A stretch of 43,821 nucleotides of DNA from UBA5972 sp964466385 (GTDB lineage: Bacteria > Pseudomonadota > Alphaproteobacteria > Rhodobacterales > Rhodobacteraceae): positions 1-43,821 of the forward strand of contig CAYXNM010000003.1 in assembly GCA_964466385.1 (NCBI GenBank), written 5' to 3'. Shown piece after piece: positions 1-7,787 of the stretch; the stretch's first letter is position 1, and each line of letters starts with the position of its first letter. The notes under the pieces were generated by a model. It searched no databases. It worked only from the letters and a program-made list of their open reading frames with translations, and had not been told where the DNA came from. Made by a program: the position numbers and the translations under genes.

Positions 1-830
1 TCCGACAGCGTGACAAATCCGAATTGTGCCGAGGACCAGATCACCAACTCCTCGGCCATGCGCGACAGATGGGTTGCGGCAATCGAAGACGCTGACAGGA
101 ATTCAAGCGCGAAATCCCGGTCGCTGACGGCATCAAGCGAATTTGCCGCCGGGGTCGAAAACCCCAGCGTCGTCGCCGTCATCTGCCGATCGATGGGAAA
201 CGAGGTTCCCGCCAGCGCCGCAGCCCCAAGGGGCGACGTATTCATCCGCGCACGGGCATCCATAAACCGCCCGCGGTCGCGGGAAAACATCTCGACATAG
301 GCCAGCATGTGATGTCCGAACGTCACGGGCTGTGCGACTTGCAGGTGGGTGAAGCCGGGCATGACCACATCCGCCGTATCCTCGGCCTGCGTCACCAATG
401 CACGCATGAGCGCAGACAAGGCCTTGGCCGTTGCATCCATCTGATCACGCACCCAAAGTTTGAAATCCGTCGCCACCTGATCGTTGCGCGAACGCGCGGT
501 GTGCAAGCGTCCGGCAGGTTCGCCAATCAGCTCTGCCAGACGGGCCTCGACATTCATGTGAATGTCCTCGAGTGCCGCGGAATACTGAAATTTCCCGCTA
601 TCGATTTCTGACAAGACCGTGAGCAGGCCTTCCCTGATCGCACGCGCATCATTATCAGTGATGATACCACAGGCAGCCAACATTGCCGCATGGGCGCGCG
701 AACCTTCAATGTCTTGTCGGGCCAGACGCTGATCAAATCCGATGGACGCGTTGATCGCTTCCATGATCGCATCGGGCCCGGACTGAAAGCGACCGCCCCA
801 CATAGCGTTTGATGTTTTCTTGTCTGACAT
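1..830 (-). CDS. argH: Argininosuccinate lyase (partial, C-terminus off window)
   Basis: Last enzyme of arginine biosynthesis: splits argininosuccinate into arginine and fumarate in the cytoplasm. Reading from the ATG at 830-828, the protein starts MSDKKTSNAMWGGRF, the usual ArgH N-terminus, and continues through EDIHMNVEARL and the HTARSRNDQVATD segment that forms part of the active site. About 276 codons are present; the remainder, including the signature GSSAMPQKKNP region of the family, lies beyond position 1. Only 30 bases separate this start from the divergent thioredoxin gene at 861, so the two promoters must overlap each other or the opposite gene. Identification is by family recognition and is secure. 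Confidence 0.95.
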   Translation of the reverse strand, partial: MSDKKTSNAMWGGRFQSGPDAIMEAINASIGFDQRLARQDIEGSRAHAAMLAACGIITDNDARAIREGLLTVLSEIDSGKFQYSAALEDIHMNVEARLAELIGEPAGRLHTARSRNDQVATDFKLWVRDQMDATAKALSALMRALVTQAEDTADVVMPGFTHLQVAQPVTFGHHMLAYVEMFSRDRGRFMDARARMNTSPLGAAALAGTSFPIDRQMTATTLGFSTPAANSLDAVSDRDFALEFLSASSIAATHLSRMAEELVIWSSAQFGFVTLS

Positions 831-860
831 TTATGCGCTCTCTGACCGAAGGAGACCCGA

Positions 861-1597
861 ATGAGCCGAGCCATGCAAACCCTTTTCGCGATGCTATACG
901 TTGCCTTTGCAGCCCTTGCAAACCCGGTTACAGCCGCACCCCTTGACCGGCAGACCATGCTTGACCTTCGACAGGGGGAAATGCGCAAGCTGGATGTTTA
1001 TAGGATTCCGATCGATCTGCCAGTCTATGGCCTGTTGGATATGAACGAGAACGACCGGTCGCTGGATGAATTCAAGGGCAAATACGTGTTGCTGAATTTT
1101 TGGGCCACATGGTGTGCGCCATGCCGCAAGGAAATGCCGTCGCTGAATGCCCTGCAACAGGATCTCGGCAGCGACACGTTTGCCGTTGTCCCGATCGCCA
1201 CCGGGCGGAACCCGGTACCGGCCATCAAAAAGTTCTTTGGTGAAGAGGAAATCTCGACGCTGGAAACGCTGCGCGACCCCTCCCAGCAACTCGGCTCAAT
1301 CATGGGCATTTTCGGCCTGCCGGTTACACTGATCCTGAACCCACAAGGGCAGGAAATCGCGCGCATGCGTGGCGATGCCGACTGGCACAGCCAAGACGCG
1401 GTCGCTTACCTGAAGGCGGTCATNNNNNNNNNNNNNNNNNNNNNNNNNNNNNNNNNNNNNNNNNNNNNNNNNNNNNNNNNNNNNNNNNNNNNNNNNNNNN
1501 NNNNNNNNNNNNNNNNNNNNNNNGTGGCGATGCCGACTGGCACAGCCAAGACGCGGTCGCTTACCTGAAGGCGGTCATCGCCGGGACTGACGACTAA
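861..1597 (+). CDS. tlpA: TlpA/ResA-type periplasmic thioredoxin (interrupted by scaffold gap)
   Basis: A thiol-disulfide oxidoreductase secreted to the periplasm, likely a reductant in cytochrome c or copper-site maturation. The first 26 residues look like a signal peptide (hydrophobic core, cleavage near VTAA-P). The thioredoxin active site is WCAPC at residues 84-88, and a cis-proline segment (GLPVT) follows. The start ATG has GGAG 8 bases upstream. A 100-N gap interrupts the gene, and the 55 bases before it are repeated exactly after it. Collapsing that duplicate restores one frame of 582 bases (193 aa, ending AVIAGTDD). As printed, the second copy is in a different frame, so direct translation gives a false C-terminus. 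The exact member of the TlpA/ResA/DsbE group is not settled. Confidence 0.88.
1369..1578. other. Scaffold gap of 100 N flanked by an exact 55-base duplicate
   Basis: Bases 1369-1423 and 1524-1578 are identical over 55 bases and flank the N run 1424-1523. Removing the Ns and one copy restores the thioredoxin reading frame. This fits two contigs that share a k-mer-length overlap but were scaffolded without merging. It is not a biological repeat. Confidence 0.93.
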
Positions 1598-1626
1598 GGG
1601 CGGGGGGCTAAGGGCGGGGGGCTAAG
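1595..1626. repeat. Short tandem repeat, 14-base unit, two copies plus
   Basis: The unit TAAGGGCGGGGGGC occurs at 1595-1608 and 1609-1622, followed by a partial third TAAGG. It starts on the stop codon of the thioredoxin gene and lies just before the convergent end of tag. It is G-rich and close to the contig join, so copy number in this assembly is uncertain. Confidence 0.7.
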
Positions 1627-1636
1627 GTTTGGCCTC

Positions 1637-2200
1637 TTATTCATTGACTTTCGTGTAGCGCGGGCAGGTCACCAGATGATCGTTGACCATCCCGACCGCT
1701 TGCATGAAAGCATATACGATCGTCGGGCCGCAAAATTTGAACCCTTCGGATTTGAGGTCCTTTGATATTTGCCTGGACAGGTCGGTCGAGGCCGGGATGT
1801 CCGCAAGTGTTCTGAACCCGTTCCTGACGGGCTGACCATCGACATAGCGCCAAAGGAACCTGTCAAACCCCTCGCGCGCGTCGATGATCTGCCATGCGCG
1901 AGCGTTGGAGATCGTGGCCTCGATCTTTCCTCGATGCCGGACGATACCTGCATTCGCCAGCAATCGTTCAACGTCATCCGGGCCGTACCGCGCGACAATG
2001 TCGGGATCAAACCCGTCAAACGCCACCCTGAACGCGTCACGTTTCTTCAGGATCGTGATCCAGCTCAGACCTGCCTGAAAACCGTCGAGAATCAGCTTTT
2101 CCCACAGCGCGCGACTGTTGCGTTCGGGCACGCCCCACTCGTGATCATGGTAGTCCGTGTAAATCTTTTCGGTTCCGCTCCACCCGCATCTTTCTCCCAT
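1637..2200 (-). CDS. tag: DNA-3-methyladenine glycosylase I
   Basis: Base-excision repair enzyme that removes 3-methyladenine from alkylated DNA. The 187 aa match E. coli Tag in length and pattern: CGW near the start, YHDHEWGVP, QAGLSWITILKKR, IVRHRGKI, GFKFCGPTIVYAFMQA and a C-terminal VNDH..C. Zinc ligands expected from the family are present (Cys5, His18, His175, Cys179). One oddity: the glutamate in the base pocket of E. coli Tag (Glu38) aligns with Asp39 here, a conservative change. The ATG at 2200 has AGGAA 7 bases upstream. It is divergent from the EAL gene. Confidence 0.95.
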   Translation of the reverse strand: MGERCGWSGTEKIYTDYHDHEWGVPERNSRALWEKLILDGFQAGLSWITILKKRDAFRVAFDGFDPDIVARYGPDDVERLLANAGIVRHRGKIEATISNARAWQIIDAREGFDRFLWRYVDGQPVRNGFRTLADIPASTDLSRQISKDLKSEGFKFCGPTIVYAFMQAVGMVNDHLVTCPRYTKVNE

Positions 2201-2329
2201 TTTCCGTTCCTGTTCAGCATGTTAACGTTGTCTTTCCTACTTTAGCAAAAAAGGAACAAAATGAGAATATTTACTTTTCCTTCATGAATTTGTTCTCAAT
2301 TCGGCAGGGCGAGAACGAAAGAGCGGACC

Positions 2330-3163
2330 ATGACACAGCTATCGGCAACAATCGGCGGGGGAGAGTTGGACAGCCCATTGGCATTCGCGTCAGGCCAGCG
2401 GGATCGGAATATGCACCAAACGATAGAAACAGCGGTACGCAACCGCGACGTCATGTTGGCTTTTCAGCCGGTTGTCAGCGCGAAAAACCCAGGCAGCCCG
2501 GCCTTTTACGAAGGCCTGATCCGAATCCTGGACGAAGACCACAATATCCTGCCAGCCGGTGAATTCATGCCCTTGGCTGAAACGCGTGAAGTGGGCAGGA
2601 TGATCGACTGCCTGGCCCTTGAACAGGGGCTGAACGCGCTTGCCGAACAACCGGCCTTGCGACTGGCCATCAACATGTCCGCACGCAGCATCGGCTATCC
2701 CCGCTGGATGGAAGTCCTGAACAAGGGATTGGCGCGGGACGGAACGATCGCCGAGCGGCTGATCCTGGAAATCACCGAATCATCGGCGATGATCATGCCG
2801 GAACTCGTCACGGTCTTCATGGAAGATCTGCATAAACGCGGAATCAGCTTTGCGCTCGACGATTTTGGCGCGGGGTACACGGCGTTTCGGTACCTCAAGG
2901 AGTTTTATTTTGACATCATCAAGATCGACGGCCAGTTCGTGCGAAATATTCACCAGGACTCAAACAACCAGGTTCTGATGGCGGCGCTGGTCTCGATCGG
3001 AAAACATTTTGACATGGTCACGGTGGCCGAAGCAGTCGAAAAACCGCAGGAGGCGGCGTTCTTGCAGGATGCCGGGCTCGACTGCCTTCAGGGTTATTAT
3101 TTCGGCATGCCGACCACAATGCCGGACTGGCTGGAGAAGGACCAGAAACGCGCCGCATCCTAG
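2330..3163 (+). CDS. EAL-domain cyclic-di-GMP phosphodiesterase
   Basis: Stand-alone EAL domain of 277 aa with no GGDEF, sensor or membrane segment. It probably hydrolyses c-di-GMP in the cytoplasm and so affects motility or attachment. Catalytic and metal-binding signatures are kept: EGL (in place of EAL) at 61-63, Asn115 in INMSAR, Glu147 in EITES, DDFGAGYTAF from 177, KIDGQF from 198, AEAVE at 233-237 and LQGYYFG from 253. This argues for an active enzyme. About 35 residues precede the domain and may be a short regulatory tail. It is monocistronic and divergent from tag, with 129 bases between them. Confidence 0.92.
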   Translation: MTQLSATIGGGELDSPLAFASGQRDRNMHQTIETAVRNRDVMLAFQPVVSAKNPGSPAFYEGLIRILDEDHNILPAGEFMPLAETREVGRMIDCLALEQGLNALAEQPALRLAINMSARSIGYPRWMEVLNKGLARDGTIAERLILEITESSAMIMPELVTVFMEDLHKRGISFALDDFGAGYTAFRYLKEFYFDIIKIDGQFVRNIHQDSNNQVLMAALVSIGKHFDMVTVAEAVEKPQEAAFLQDAGLDCLQGYYFGMPTTMPDWLEKDQKRAAS

Positions 3164-3528
3164 CGGATCGAACGCGACATTCGTGTCCCTCGGCAAGCGC
3201 TATACATTTCGCCAAGCAGCTCAAATGTCGTGATCATTTGATCCGTAAAACAATATTTCAGTGAATCGAACCGCAGGATTCGATCCACGAGGGCGTAGAC
3301 CCGGGGAAACGCTGAACAATATCCCCATGGGCATGTAAAAAAGCACGCCTCTACTGGCCCAAGCGTGGGGCTGTCATTTCCGCTGCATCCCTGCCGATTC
3401 AAAACCTCCCCAGACCTTTCAAGCAAAAGAGGGTTGCCCTGGGTCTTTGACGGTCGGGCAAACGCAACCAAAGACCCGGTCCGCCCGTCCAGCGAATATG
3501 CCGCAGCGGCATTGCCGTCCGGGGACAT
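3160..3528 (-). CDS. Possible small Cys-containing protein, unknown function
   Basis: An open frame of 122 codons fills most of the otherwise empty stretch between the EAL gene and phaA. An in-frame TGA lies directly upstream of its ATG, so it cannot be longer. I recognise no family, signal peptide or membrane segment; five cysteines lie in the middle and C-terminal part. Codon use is partly like its neighbours but becomes less biased towards the 3' end, and its stop overlaps the EAL stop. No ribosome-binding site stands out. It may be non-coding. Confidence 0.3.
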   Translation of the reverse strand: MSPDGNAAAAYSLDGRTGSLVAFARPSKTQGNPLLLERSGEVLNRQGCSGNDSPTLGPVEACFFTCPWGYCSAFPRVYALVDRILRFDSLKYCFTDQMITTFELLGEMYSACRGTRMSRSIR

Positions 3529-3698
3529 TCGTCACGCAATTTACTTTTAATTCATTTTATTGTTGCGCAATAAATGAAAGTATACTATCGCAACTTCGCA
3601 ATATTACTGCGTGAACGATTGTTCTGGCCCTCCGGTCGCGAACAATTATGCTGCGGTGCAGAAACGAATCTGTTTCTCGAAAATGGAAAGGAAAAAAA
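3529..3698 (+). promoter_or_regulatory. AT-rich upstream region of phaA with a TTGCGCAA palindrome
   Basis: This stretch is clearly more AT-rich than its surroundings. It contains TTGCGCAA at 3563-3570, further TCGCAA repeats at about 3588-3601, and a -10-like TATACT at 3581-3586. PhaR-type repressors of PHB metabolism in related bacteria are known to bind TGC-rich sequences, so this is a candidate operator. No confident -35 box was found. Confidence 0.4.
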
Positions 3699-4874
3699 GT
3701 GACAAACGTCGTCATCGCATCGGCCGCGCGCACCGCCGTCGGCAGTTTTAACGGTTCTTTTGTAAACACACCCGCTCATGATCTGGGAGCCAGCGTCCTT
3801 CGCGCGGTTGTCGCGCGCGCGGGGATTGAAAAGGACGAAGTTTCCGAAACCATCATGGGGCAGGTATTGTCAGCGGGTCAGGGACAAAACCCCGCACGCC
3901 AGGCCCATATCAACGCCGGACTGCCAATCGAAAGCGCCGCCTGGGGCGTCAATCAGGTCTGCGGTTCGGGGCTGCGCGCGGTCGCGCTTGGAGCGCAACA
4001 CATTCAATTGGGAGACGCCGACATCGTCGCGGCGGGTGGTCAGGAAAACATGAGCATGTCCCCCCATGTCGCAAACCTGCGCCCCGGACAGAAAATGGGC
4101 GACCTCAAATTCATCGATTCGATGATCCGCGACGGTCTTTGGGACGCTTTCAACGGCTACCATATGGGCACAACCGCCGAAAATGTCGCAAACCAGTGGC
4201 AGATTTCCCGTGATATGCAGGACGAATTCGCCGTCGCTTCGCAAAACAAGGCCGAGGCGGCCCAAAAGGCCGGTAAATTCGCCGACGAAATCAACGCCTT
4301 TACCGTCAAGACCCGCAAGGGTGAAACCGTCGTGGATCAGGATGAATACATCCGTTACGGCGCCACCATGGAGGCGATGCAAAAACTTCGCCCGGCTTTT
4401 GACCGCGAAGGTTCCGTGACGGCGGCCAACGCGTCCGGCCTCAACGACGGTGCTGCGGCCACGCTCCTCATGAGTGCTGACAACGCAGAACAACGCGGGA
4501 TCAGCCCGCTTGCGCGAATCGCATCCTATGCGACCGCCGGTGTGGACCCATCGATCATGGGCGTCGGCCCGGTCAGCGCCTCGCGCCGCGCGCTTGAAAA
4601 GGCGGGCTGGACCGTGGGCGATCTTGATCTTGTCGAGGCGAACGAGGCATTCGCCGCGCAGGCCTGCGCTGTCAACAAGGACATGGGCTGGGATCCAAGC
4701 ATCGTGAACGTGAACGGCGGGGCCATCGCGATAGGCCATCCGATCGGCGCTTCGGGTTGCCGAATTCTCAACACGCTGCTGTTTGAAATGCAGCGGCGCG
4801 ATGCCAAACGGGGCCTTGCAACACTGTGCATCGGCGGCGGCATGGGTGTCGCCATGTGTATCGAACGGGACTGA
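3699..4874 (+). CDS. phaA: Acetyl-CoA acetyltransferase (beta-ketothiolase)
   Basis: Condenses two acetyl-CoA to acetoacetyl-CoA, the first step of polyhydroxybutyrate synthesis. The 391 aa carry the thiolase catalytic set: Cys88 in QVCGSGLRAV, His347 in AIGHPIGASG and Cys377 in CIGGGMG. I chose GTG 3699 because the protein then begins MTNVVIASAARTAVGSF as usual in PhaA and AAAGGA lies just upstream. An in-frame ATG at 3648 would add 17 non-conserved residues. phaB follows after 91 bases, so the two form a phaAB operon. The PHB synthase gene is not in the window. Confidence 0.95.
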   Translation: MTNVVIASAARTAVGSFNGSFVNTPAHDLGASVLRAVVARAGIEKDEVSETIMGQVLSAGQGQNPARQAHINAGLPIESAAWGVNQVCGSGLRAVALGAQHIQLGDADIVAAGGQENMSMSPHVANLRPGQKMGDLKFIDSMIRDGLWDAFNGYHMGTTAENVANQWQISRDMQDEFAVASQNKAEAAQKAGKFADEINAFTVKTRKGETVVDQDEYIRYGATMEAMQKLRPAFDREGSVTAANASGLNDGAAATLLMSADNAEQRGISPLARIASYATAGVDPSIMGVGPVSASRRALEKAGWTVGDLDLVEANEAFAAQACAVNKDMGWDPSIVNVNGGAIAIGHPIGASGCRILNTLLFEMQRRDAKRGLATLCIGGGMGVAMCIERD

Positions 4875-4899
4875 ATAACCTGAAGACAGAACGAACCGG

Positions 4900-4948
4900 A
4901 AAGGGTCGCAATGGTGCGGCCCTTTCAAAAACACCGGCGGTGTCGCCG
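4900..4948 (+). other. Two hairpins between phaA and phaB
   Basis: Hairpin 1 pairs AAAGGG-T-CGC (4900-4909) with GCG-G-CCCTTT (4916-4925). Hairpin 2 pairs CGGCG (4935-4939) with CGCCG (4944-4948) over a GTGT loop and is followed by AAAAAAG and the phaB ribosome-binding site. Neither has a T tract, so mRNA processing or differential stability is more likely than termination. Confidence 0.5.
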
Positions 4949-4965
4949 AAAAAAGAGGGATAATC

Positions 4966-5688
4966 ATGGGAAGAGTCGCACTGGTCACCGGCGGAACACG
5001 GGGAATTGGCAGCGCAATCGCAAGAAAACTTGCGGCCCAGGGGTATGTTGTGGCGGCCAATTACGCAGGAAACGACGAGGCAGCGGCGGCTTTTACCACG
5101 GAAACGGGCATTCCGACATTCAAATGGTCGGTCGCCGATTACGACGCCTGCGTCCAGGGCATCGCCAGGGTCGAGGCCGACCTGGGGCCAATCGAAATCC
5201 TGGTCAACAATGCCGGGATCACGCGCGACGGGATGTTTCACAAAATGACGCGCGAACAATGGGACGAGGTCATGGGCACAAATCTGGACGGGCTCTTCAA
5301 TATGACGCACCCGGTTTGGAACGGCATGCGCGCACGATCGTTTGGCCGAGTCATCAACATTTCCTCGATCAACGGCCAAAAGGGTCAGATGGGTCAGGCG
5401 AATTATTCGGCCGCCAAGGCCGGCGACCTGGGTTTCACGAAAGCGCTGGCGCAGGAAGGTGCCTTCAAGGGCATTACCGTGAACGCGGTTTGCCCGGGTT
5501 ACATCGCAACCGACATGGTCATGGCCGTTCCCGAAAAAGTGCGTCAAAGCATCGTTGCCCAGATCCCCGTCGGTCGCTTGGGCGAGCCGGAGGAGATCGC
5601 CAATTGCGTGGCTTTCCTGGCATCCGACGACGCGGGGTTCATCACGGGATCGACGCTGACGGCCAACGGCGGTCAATTCGTGGTGTGA
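4966..5688 (+). CDS. phaB: Acetoacetyl-CoA reductase
   Basis: NADPH-dependent reduction of acetoacetyl-CoA to (R)-3-hydroxybutyryl-CoA, the monomer for PHB. A classical short-chain dehydrogenase of 240 aa: cofactor motif TGGTRGIG at 8-15, NNAG at 81-84, catalytic Ser134, Tyr147 and Lys151 (YSAAK). The late motifs NAVCPGYIATDM and FITGSTLTANGG are typical of PhaB and separate it from FabG, whose C-terminus usually reads differently. The ATG has GAGGG 7 bases upstream. Second gene of the phaAB operon. Confidence 0.95.
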   Translation: MGRVALVTGGTRGIGSAIARKLAAQGYVVAANYAGNDEAAAAFTTETGIPTFKWSVADYDACVQGIARVEADLGPIEILVNNAGITRDGMFHKMTREQWDEVMGTNLDGLFNMTHPVWNGMRARSFGRVINISSINGQKGQMGQANYSAAKAGDLGFTKALAQEGAFKGITVNAVCPGYIATDMVMAVPEKVRQSIVAQIPVGRLGEPEEIANCVAFLASDDAGFITGSTLTANGGQFVV

Positions 5689-5696
5689 TCGGATCT

Positions 5697-5734
5697 CCGG
5701 CGCGGCACCGACGTGAACAGATCGGTGTCGCCGG
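5697..5734 (+). terminator. Strong stem-loop after phaB
   Basis: CCGGCG (5697-5702) and CACCGA (5706-5711) pair with TCGGTG (5722-5727) and CGCCGG (5729-5734), with a small internal loop and a 10-base apical loop, 8 bases after the phaB stop. There is no T tract, so this may be a U-less terminator or a 3'-end stabiliser. Confidence 0.5.
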
Positions 5735-5787
5735 TCCGGGTCCGCGCGTCGCGGGATCGTCTGAACTGCAAATCCCCGGCCGGTCGG

Positions 5788-5955
5788 TCAGGCCATCTGC
5801 ATACGCTCGATTTCTTCTTTAAGTTTGAGCTTTCTTTTCTTCATTTCACCGATTTCCAGATCATTCCGTCCGGGGCTTCGCTGTGCGTCCTCGACTTTTC
5901 TGGAGAGTGTTTCGTGTTTTTTCTGGAGTTCCTGAAGACGTGAACTCAAGCTCAT
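5788..5955 (-). CDS. DUF465 / YdcH-family small protein
   Basis: A 55-aa, highly charged, probably all-helical coiled-coil protein of the DUF465 (YdcH) family. It starts MSLSSRLQELQKKHETLS and ends in the Lys/Glu-rich KLKEEIERM. The function of the family is not established. I chose ATG 5955 because GAGGAG lies 8 bases upstream; the open frame continues upstream without a plausible start. It is flanked by phaB (convergent) and the EamA transporter gene (same strand, about 75 bases away). Confidence 0.85.
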   Translation of the reverse strand: MSLSSRLQELQKKHETLSRKVEDAQRSPGRNDLEIGEMKKRKLKLKEEIERMQMA

Positions 5956-6029
5956 GCTGTTCTCCTCATTTATTTCGCGTTTGTTGTGAAACCAGTGCAC
6001 CACACAATGCGAGTCGTGTCACCATTTCT

Positions 6030-6935
6030 TCACGGCAATTTTGCCGCAGTTTTTCGAAACGCAAGGTCCGGATTTGCTCCACGTTCAGATTTTATGCGTG
6101 GATTCAAAAGGTTCATCTGGCTCGTGCAGCCCCCTGCCGCAATCAGGAAGAGGCCCACCAAAACCACCCAATCGGGTGTTTCGCCAAACAATAATGCGCC
6201 GATCACGACGGCGGCGACCAGATTGAAATAGAAAAAGGGGGCCAGAACGGTTGATTCGGCGCGCTGATAGGCCGCGACCGTCAGGAAATGCGTAGCGGCC
6301 GTGACAAGGCCAAGACCGACAGCGGGCACAAGCAGCGACACGTGCAAACCCCGCAGATTGAAGACCGCGAACGGAAACAACATTGCCGCCCCCATGAGAC
6401 ACTGAATGGCCAGGGCGGACACGCTGCTGGAATACGCCGGCGCGGTCCGGGTCAGGGCCAGAAACGTTCCCAGCAATCCCCCTCCGGCCAAGGCGACAAC
6501 GACCCCCGTTTCAATCCCGGCATCGGGCCTGAGAATAACAAGCGCGCCGCCAAAACTGAGCGCCGCGCCAAGCACGCGCGAAACCGTCAATGGTTCGCGA
6601 AAGACAAATCCCGAGATCAGCATGGCCACGATCGGGGCGATCAGAAACCCCCCGACAGCACTTGCAAGCGGCGCCATCGAAAGCGAGACGACCAGCAACA
6701 GCATGGCCCCCATGACCAGCGCGGTTCGAACGATCAAGCCAAACCGGTTTTCCCGCGGAAAATCAACGGATTGACCAGAAACCACCAGCAAGAATAGCGC
6801 GATCAATCCGGCGGTCAGGTAGCGCAGGAAGACGATGAAAACCGGTGCCTGCGACAACGTCAACTGTTTGGAGAGCGCGTCCCCGAAAGGTGTCAGGGAC
6901 ATGGACAACAGAATGAGGAAGATGCCGTTTTGCAT
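6030..6935 (-). CDS. EamA-family (DMT) transporter
   Basis: Inner-membrane protein of 301 aa with about ten hydrophobic segments in two EamA repeats, the drug/metabolite transporter layout. The first repeat opens with SLTPFGDALSKQL; the second contains the conserved AxxLFGE motif (GALLFGETPDW). These proteins move small metabolites or amino acids in or out, but the substrate cannot be inferred here. The C-terminal 25 residues are a polar tail after the last helix. It stands alone, with 93 bases to the methyltransferase gene downstream in the map, which is transcribed the same way. Confidence 0.88.
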   Translation of the reverse strand: MQNGIFLILLSMSLTPFGDALSKQLTLSQAPVFIVFLRYLTAGLIALFLLVVSGQSVDFPRENRFGLIVRTALVMGAMLLLVVSLSMAPLASAVGGFLIAPIVAMLISGFVFREPLTVSRVLGAALSFGGALVILRPDAGIETGVVVALAGGGLLGTFLALTRTAPAYSSSVSALAIQCLMGAAMLFPFAVFNLRGLHVSLLVPAVGLGLVTAATHFLTVAAYQRAESTVLAPFFYFNLVAAVVIGALLFGETPDWVVLVGLFLIAAGGCTSQMNLLNPRIKSERGANPDLAFRKTAAKLP

Positions 6936-7028
6936 GCGTGCGCCAGATCATCCACGGGCGGAATAGCTCTTGGATATTTCAGTCTTGGATTGTAACCATT
7001 AACAAAGGGTTAACGATCCGCCGGTCGC

Positions 7029-7787
7029 TCAGAACGGCAGTGGCTGCCCGCCGCGCAATATCCCTTCCACGATGCGCGTATAGCTTTCGCCGTCGCGAAG
7101 GTGGGACGCGCCCCGGTGAATAACCAGCGGGGCGTGCAGCAGGCCCGGTCCCTTGCTGCCTTTTCTGGCGCGCAGAATGACGCGCCCTGCGGGCCGTCCC
7201 GTGCGCGGAGATAAGGGTTTGATCGCAAGATTGCCAACGCGCGCGTCGCATTCCGCCAGAAGAGCAGGCAGACGGCCCGCCAGATGAATGACACTAAGTA
7301 CGCCACCGGGACAAAGGCGCCGGATACCGGTATCGATCCAGTCAGCCAGCGAGGTTTCCTCGTGCATGGCGGTGTCGCGCCCGGTCTCTGACGCTCCGGT
7401 GCCGCGGAATTGTTCAAAATAGGGTGGATTCACAATTACATGGTCAAAGGTGCGCGATCGTATTGCCATTGGTAATGTCCGGATATCTGCGTTGACCACA
7501 TCAAACGCGATCCCGTTGTCCCGACCATTGCGAACGGCAAGCTCGGCGTAGTCCGCCTGCAGTTCAACACCCGTCAGTTCCAGCCCCGGCACCCTTGCGC
7601 CAAGGCAAAGCGATGCAACACCGGCACCGCAGCCAAGTTCCAGAACCGTCTGACCCCGTTCAGCGGGCACGCTTGCCGCAAGAAAAACCGGGTCGGTCGC
7701 CGCCCGGTAACCCGATTTGGGCTGGCAAACCGTTATTTGCCCGCCCAGGAATCCGTCACGGGTCAAACCGTCGTCTGGAAAACTCAT
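7029..7787 (-). CDS. tRNA1(Val) (adenine-N6)-methyltransferase-like protein
   Basis: SAM-dependent methyltransferase of 252 aa in the TrmN6/YfiC group, which methylates the N6 position of A37 in tRNA1(Val). The SAM motif is VLELGCGAGVASLCLG at about 48-63. The N6-adenine signature NPPYF follows at about 117-121. An N-terminal GYRAATDPVFLAA stretch is common to this group. Its start overlaps the stop of the DUF2007 gene by ATGA (7784-7787), indicating translational coupling. The exact substrate is inferred only from the family. Confidence 0.85.
   Translation of the reverse strand: MSFPDDGLTRDGFLGGQITVCQPKSGYRAATDPVFLAASVPAERGQTVLELGCGAGVASLCLGARVPGLELTGVELQADYAELAVRNGRDNGIAFDVVNADIRTLPMAIRSRTFDHVIVNPPYFEQFRGTGASETGRDTAMHEETSLADWIDTGIRRLCPGGVLSVIHLAGRLPALLAECDARVGNLAIKPLSPRTGRPAGRVILRARKGSKGPGLLHAPLVIHRGASHLRDGESYTRIVEGILRGGQPLPF

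Noticed and set aside
3870..5060. Long open frame (396 codons) antisense to phaA
   Set aside because: The strand opposite a GC-rich gene often stays open. The product is low-complexity and unlike any family, while phaA is certain.
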